DNA of 64,000 nt from Ahaetulla prasina (taxonomy: Eukaryota; Chordata; Lepidosauria; Squamata; Colubridae): the NCBI RefSeq assembly GCF_028640845.1, contig NC_080542.1, positions 134,905,080 to 134,969,079 on the forward strand, written 5' to 3'. Each line of letters begins with the position of its first letter. Within the stretch, counting starts at the first letter, position 1. A program made the translations under genes and the position numbers. This document shows positions 58,894 to 64,000 of the stretch, one piece after another. The notes under the pieces were generated by a model. It saw only the letters and a program-made list of their open reading frames with translations, was not told where the DNA came from and ran no database searches.

Positions 58894-59212
58894 AGTTTTT
58901 TATTTTATAAACATAGAAATGACTGGACATTTCAATAACAACCTACTATATTAATCATCAAAAGCCAACATCAAAAGTTCATATTTTTTTCTCTCTCATG
59001 CACAAACTCTAGAAGGGGTTTTCAAGTGGAAACAAAGCTGGATATGTTCCTTTCTCTAACTAAAACAGCTAGTTTTGCCACTCCTGCTTGTTCTGTTACT
59101 TATTCCATCCCTTCCGTTGTAAGGATTGATGTGTCCTTCCATTTCTGTTCCTATAGAATTCTTGTGGCAAGATACCCTGGCTTATTCCAGGTAGCCTTGA
59201 TAGGAATTAAGA

Positions 59213-59343
59213 ATTGTATTGCTGGAAGGCACCACAAGAAACATTTAGTTCCACCCTCTGTGGTATTCAGGAAAATCACAAACTATCAATGAGATGAGTC
59301 TGTCCAGCCTCTTGAAAACCTCCACAGATGGAGAATGTGTAAC
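59213..59343 (-). mobile_element. CR1-type LINE fragment interrupted by a hAT
   Basis: 'gtccagcctcttgaaaacct' and 'ccacagatggaga' match antisense CR1 3' UTR. It stops at the duplication before the hAT at 59352; a short continuation may follow after 59707. Confidence 0.5.
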
Positions 59344-59351
59344 ATCTGTAG

Positions 59352-59699
59352 CAGTGGTAGGATTCAAATAACTTAACAACCGGTTTTCTGTCCTAATGAC
59401 CGGTTGGGTGGGTATGGCCATGGTCCGTGTAGCCAGGAAGTGTGACAGTCAGCACTTGGCCTCCTGCATCCCACTTTGAGCAAAAGCAGGCCATGTGGGG
59501 GGAAAGTGTGCCCCCCCCCGCACCCTGTTTTTGGCCTAAGAGGCCTTCCTGAAGCCTCCTGGGAGCAAAAATGGGCCACCGCCCATTTGAGCCTAGGAGG
59601 CCTCCCTGCACTTACCTGGGAGCCAAAATGAGGCACATGGGAACTCCAGTTCACTCAAACCAGCCCAAACCGGCTCAAACCGGTTGAATCCCATCACTG
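59352..59699. mobile_element. hAT-type element (CAGTGGTGGG family), 348 bp
   Basis: Ends CAGTGGTAGGATTC and GAATCCCATCACTG. Flanks atctgtag (59344-59351) and atctttag (59700-59707), 7 of 8. The core has several 'gggagcaaaaatggg'-like modules. No protein domain is visible. Confidence 0.78.
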
Positions 59700-59707
59700 A
59701 TCTTTAG

Positions 59708-60991
59708 GGAATCTTACTGTCAGGCTATGGTATGAAATCCAATCCTACTGTGGCTTGAATCACTGTATGATTTGAGCATTGTAACATCTAGGAAAGAAAC
59801 CAGATTGAGAAACCATCTCTTTTGTTAGCTAAACATCACATAGGCCTTATAGTTTGCAGCAAACGTGACCATGATATACATGCAAGTCAGCCCAGAATGC
59901 AAACCAATGTGACTCAAAAAATTCAAATTGTATTCCTGCCTTAATATCCCTGTAAGTAAATCTCTCCTCAAGGGAACACTGCCTGTTGCCAGTGCTGAGC
60001 AAATCAATACTGTTTTATTCCCTTTTGCTTTCCCCAGTAGTTTTCAGTGCACCCTGAACATTTTAATTACTTTTTTTCTTCCAGTTTAAGGCTTTGAATC
60101 TGCCGCTCTGAATCTTGTTGCGCTGTACTATTACTTAGGTTTTTTTAAGAGCTGCTCTGCAATATCACAGTTTGCTAAGATAACACCAATAGTCAAAACT
60201 GAGGCTGAGAAATTCCCAAGGTTCTGTATTTATTCCAGGCAAGCATTAAAGATACTCATTAAAATCAACAAATCATCTTATTGAAATCTAGTGCCGCTTC
60301 CTACTGAGACCATAATATTTTTGCAGATCAGATTTCCAAATGGAATTTGCTGTAAATTGATGCTAGCCACTTCCAGAACTGGCACAAATGTGCAACATGC
60401 CACCCAAACGAAGCATCATAGAAAACCTCCTACAACACTACAGTGTCTGTTCAGAGATTTCCTCACAACTGTAAATCATATGGCCAGAGAGATCATTAAT
60501 GGACATTACGTCCAACCAGCTTCTCAGTGCAGGAATCCAATTTTAAAAAATAATAAAATATGGGAAGCATAAATTCTTCCCAGAAAGTCATGCATATTGT
60601 GTTTTGCTATATTTATTCGGTTGTGTGGCTCTGGAGCCTAAATAAAACTTTTCCAGAATTCTAAAGCTTCCCCCAAAATCTTATTTTCTGCATTTCACAC
60701 ATGCTGCTGTATGGCCTTGGCATTGCTTAGCAGAAAATTGTGTTCTCCAAAACCCAAATCTGCCACTCAGCTATCCATCATTTCACTTTTCAAGCGTGCC
60801 TACTAGTTTTAACGATCAGGATGTATTTGTATGGGTTCTAGTGTTAAAATGTACCTAATGTTTCTCCTGGTTGAAAATGTGACAGCTAGGGCTGGTAACT
60901 GGTCTAAGCCATAGAAATTACAGTGACTTACTAGACATAATTTAAAGTGTTTGCATTGACTTTTAAGTCTTTAATGTCTTAGGATCTGCCC
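59708..60991. other. Unassigned intronic sequence
   Basis: No repeats with recognisable ends and no exon evidence. The open frame at 60291-60572 has no domain. Confidence 0.45.
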
Positions 60992-60999
60992 CTCTGAAG

Positions 61000-61134
61000 C
61001 AGGGGTCTCCAACCTTGGCAACTTTAAGACTTGTGGACTTCAACTCCCAGAGTTCCTCCCAGAGCTTTGCTGGCTGAGGAACTCTGGGAGTTGAAGTCCA
61101 CAAGTCTTAAAGTTGCCAAGGTTGGAGACCCCTG
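61000..61134. mobile_element. Foldback hAT-type MITE (CAGGGGTC family)
   Basis: 135-bp near-perfect palindrome with CAGGGGTCTCCAACC ends. Flanks ctctgaag (60992-60999) and ttctgaag (61135-61142), 7 of 8. One of the best-preserved copies here. Confidence 0.85.
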
Positions 61135-62320
61135 TTCTGAAGGACTGCCTCTCCCATTATAAACCTCTCTGTGGTTCAGATCGTGTCTTTTTCATCCATT
61201 GCTCCTTACCTGTGAAATGTAATCCCTCTGGATCTATGAATCTACTCCCATCTTTTAGAAAACATTCATTTCTTTCCAGTGTTTTAATTGTTAATTGATC
61301 TTCATGATGGTTTTATGTTCTTAACTTTTTTTCTCTTATTAATTGCCTTGGGGGCTATTCCGGGGGAATAATTGAATAGCGTACATTTTCTAATGCTGAT
61401 GATAGTCTAATACCCTCCCATCAGAGTCAAATTCCCAAACTCCTTTTGTTTGACAAGCCTTGAAAGGTTAACGGGCTTAAAATGTGTTCCGCATATATGA
61501 GATGGTCAGGTTACAATGCTTCATTTAAAAAACAAGCTGAAGCAGGCAGTAACTAGAACACAATAAGTGTTTTTCAATTTGTTCAGGAACAAACAAGAAT
61601 AAATCCAATCTGTACTTCCTTATTCCTTTTTATAATCGTTCAACTCACTCTTCCTATCTCTGACTAGGAACATCAGTAAGATTTATCCATCAAAAAAGAA
61701 CTGTTTCTCACCAAATGTCCCATAATTTACTTAGCAATTACAGTTTACTTACTACGAAAAGCAAAAACACTTATGGGTTTGTCAGTACAAGGAGTGAGTT
61801 TTCGATCGTACGTGGTGTTTCAAGACATAAATTTCCAAAATTTAAGCCATTCACTTTCCAATTGTGGTTGTTTGGAAATTAGAATGATAGAATCATAAGC
61901 CCATAAGGGACCTTGAAGGTCTTCTAGTCCAACCTTTTGACCAAGGAATGAGTCCTTATACCATCACAGACAAAGGCTTGTCCAATCTTTTCTTTAAAAC
62001 ATCCAGCAATAGTGCATCCACAACTTTGAGAGGCAAACTTTTCCATCGATTAATCGTTTTAACAATTAATTCCTCCTTATTTCCTTATCTCCCTTGAATA
62101 AATTCTACCCATTGCTTCTTGTTTTGCCTTCAGGTGCAATGCAAAGTAAATCCAGCTCTTCTTCTCTGAAACATCCCTTCAAATATTGGAAGACAGCTAA
62201 CCTGTCGTCCCTCTGAGGCTTCTCCTCATTAGGTTAAACATATACCTTTCCCTTTACTTTTCATTCTACTTTTTAGCTTCTAGACCCCCTTATCATTTTG
62301 TTGCTCTTCTTTGTATAGAA

Positions 62321-62904
62321 CAGGGGTGTCAAACTCGATTTCATTGAGGGCATCAGGGTTGGGGTTTTTTTTTAATTATTATTATTTGCATTTATATCCC
62401 GCCCTTCTCCGAAGACTCAGGGCGGCTTACACTATGTTAAGCAATAGTCTTCATCCATTTGTATATTATATACAAAGTCAACTTATTGCCCCCAACAATC
62501 TGGGTCCTCATTTTACCTACCTTATAAAGGATGGAAGGCTGAGTCAACCTTGGGCCTGGTGGACTTGAACTTGCAGTAATTGCAAGCAGCTGTGTTAATA
62601 ACAGACTGTCTTAGCAGTTTGAGCCACCTGACCGCGGGGACCAGGATGGGTGTCGCCAGGGTGGGCATGGCCAGCTCAATGTCACTCATGGCACCATAGG
62701 TGCCACGTAGGGGGCACCTATGGAGGCCCGAGTGCTCTGCTAGCAAAAGCAGGCTCCCAAGCTCCGTTTTTAGCTGCGATGGCCTCCTGCAACCCTCTGC
62801 CAGTGAAAACATAGCTCAGGATGGCCACACGTGGCCCTCACAGAAGCACCATGGGCAGGTCCTTTACTGGATCCAGCCCATGGGCCTTGAGTTTAAAACC
62901 CCTG
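62321..62904. mobile_element. hAT-type element (CAGGGGTGTCAAACTC family) carrying a SINE
   Basis: Ends CAGGGGTGTCAAACTCG and GAGTTTAAAACCCCTG. Flanks gtatagaa (62313-62320) and gtctagaa (62905-62912), 7 of 8. About 310 bp once the nested SINE is removed. Confidence 0.8.
62361..62632 (-). mobile_element. tRNA-derived SINE nested in hAT
   Basis: T-rich tail then 'cccgcccttctccgaagact', body, 'gtggacttgaacttgcagta' and 'agcagtttgagccacctg' head. Same family as 51300-51569. Confidence 0.8.
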
Positions 62905-63392
62905 GTCTAGAATCAGCATCTTTTTTGCATCATGAAAGGGCCCTCACAAACCTGGTTCTCCTGTTGTGTGATTGCATTATTGCTGTCAGGAATTTGTTGT
63001 TTGCATTCTGCTTTCCCCAATTTCTCTCAGTTCCCATCAATTTAATGGAACTGGATTTGCTTTTGAGATTCCATTCAAAGGAGACAAACATGTTAATGAC
63101 GGAATGGGACAATGGGTAATTCGGCACGGGCAGCTCACCATGGCACCACTAAATTGCCTCTGCCAAGTCACCACCACCGAATTGTTGCAGGACAGCAGGC
63201 AGGCGAATGGGTGGCATAGCGCAGAGTGGTAGCAGCAGGCCAGGGTTTCCCATTTTCACGCACACACCATACATGTTGTTCGGGCTGTTTGGAGATAGTG
63301 ACAGCAGTGACGGTTTCACACTTCCACTGCTACCGTGCTAAATTCACTCACACGTGCTTTATCTGCAATGTCTTTTCTAGAACAGACTGATA

Positions 63393-63600
63393 CAAGTAAT
63401 CCTCGTTTAAGGGACTGCCTCATTTAGCAACTGGTAGTTACAGCAATAATGGAAAATTAACTTTGTGACCAATTCTTGCATTTATAAACTTTGTGGGTCT
63501 GTAAAGCAAAAGAAAGCTGAAATCAGATCACAAGCAGAGTCCCAGTTCACTTAGTGACCAAGTTGCCAATCCCAATTCTGATTGCCAAATGAGAATTATT
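63393..63600. mobile_element. Mariner-like MITE fragment
   Basis: 'caagtaatcctcgtttaagg' and 'catttagcaactggtagtta' resemble the 19730 family. The distal end is diverged. Confidence 0.4.
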
Positions 63601-63824
63601 GTAATTTGCAGCTTCTTTGGCTTCTCTATTCCTCTCATTCAATTCCAAATGAAACAACTACAACCAGCATCCTGCAGGCCCTTTCCAGAATGAGAGGTAT
63701 AGGCATCCACAGAGTGATGGGAAAACATATCACAAAGGGGATGAAGAACATGCCTTCCCCAGAAATTGCATTCAAAACCACCTCCACAATAAAACAAAAA
63801 CACCAAGAAAATGTTTGAAGTAAA

Positions 63825-63895
63825 TCTAACAGAGTTGGAAGAGAACTTGGAGGTCATCTAGTCCAATCCCCTGCTCACGCAAGAAACCTATCCTA
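63825..63895 (-). mobile_element. CR1-type LINE 3' end, short
   Basis: 'agagttggaagagaacttgg', 'aggtcatctagtccaatccc' antisense CR1 3' end. It passes into 'ggattggaaccgctgaactg', which resembles the head of the Sauria SINE. Confidence 0.6.
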
Positions 63896-64000
63896 GGGAT
63901 TGGAACCGCTGAACTGCCCGCCTTTCTGATCGTCAAGGTAGCCTTCTGTAGAAGAGAACTAGAAACATCTTGTACTGGGGAAGAAAACTAGAGAAATGAA

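Larger units (their letters stand above)
61884..62938 (-). mobile_element. CR1-type LINE 3' end, split by a hAT
   Basis: Antisense 'atgatagaatcataag', 'ctagtccaacc', 'cccattgcttcttgttttgc', 'ttgttgctcttctttgtata'. The hAT at 62321-62904 then intervenes, and it resumes 'ctagaatcagcatctttttt gcatcatg' to about 62938. Confidence 0.75.

Overview
The window looks like squamate reptile DNA, most likely from an advanced (colubroid) snake. I infer this from its repeat families: Sauria-type SINEs, BovB LINE 3' ends, a CR1/L3 LINE ending in an AATAG-type pentamer tract, Penelope-like elements, a SPIN-like hAT, and many short hAT and TA-flanked MITEs. The species itself cannot be fixed from the sequence.

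Only one host gene is supported. A CpG-rich block at about 33.05-34.25 kb carries the first coding exon of ADARB2 (ADAR3/RED2) on the + strand, at 33915-34014. It ends at a GT splice donor. The remaining ~30 kb to the window end reads as the start of ADARB2 intron 1, and no second exon was recognised. The ~33 kb upstream has no host exon that I can support and reads as a repeat-rich gene desert.

Layout. 0.3-2.4 kb: an internally deleted piggyBac remnant with a hAT MITE in its left end, a Sauria SINE and a tRNA-type SINE. 3.6-8.2 kb: a complete, apparently very young Ty3/gypsy-type LTR retrotransposon on the - strand, with identical 189-bp LTRs, a 5-bp target duplication and one uninterrupted 1345-residue Gag-Pol frame. 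9-20 kb: minisatellite-bearing hATs, CR1 pieces, two solo LTRs and an inverted Penelope terminal repeat. 20-23 kb: nested hAT MITEs, a pyrimidine tract and TA-flanked MITEs. 23.1-25.8 kb: a Penelope-like mosaic with partial reverse transcriptase, a GIY-YIG nuclease and hammerhead-like motifs. 26.5-29.0 kb: a 2.5-kb hAT-type element with GC-rich duplicated filler. 30.2-31.1 kb: a solo LTR split by a SINE. 33-34.5 kb: ADARB2 promoter, leader, exon 1 and a GAA/TTC tract. 34.5-43.8 kb: mostly unique intron. 43.8-64 kb: intron with scattered MITEs, two BovB ends, a SPIN-like hAT, an inverted SINE pair able to form a long dsRNA hairpin, an L2-like LINE and a triple nest (SINE in hAT in CR1).

Most open frames here are low-complexity or repeat-derived and are not genes. 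Family names rest on remembered consensus sequences. Target duplications, terminal repeats and motif positions were read directly from the sequence.
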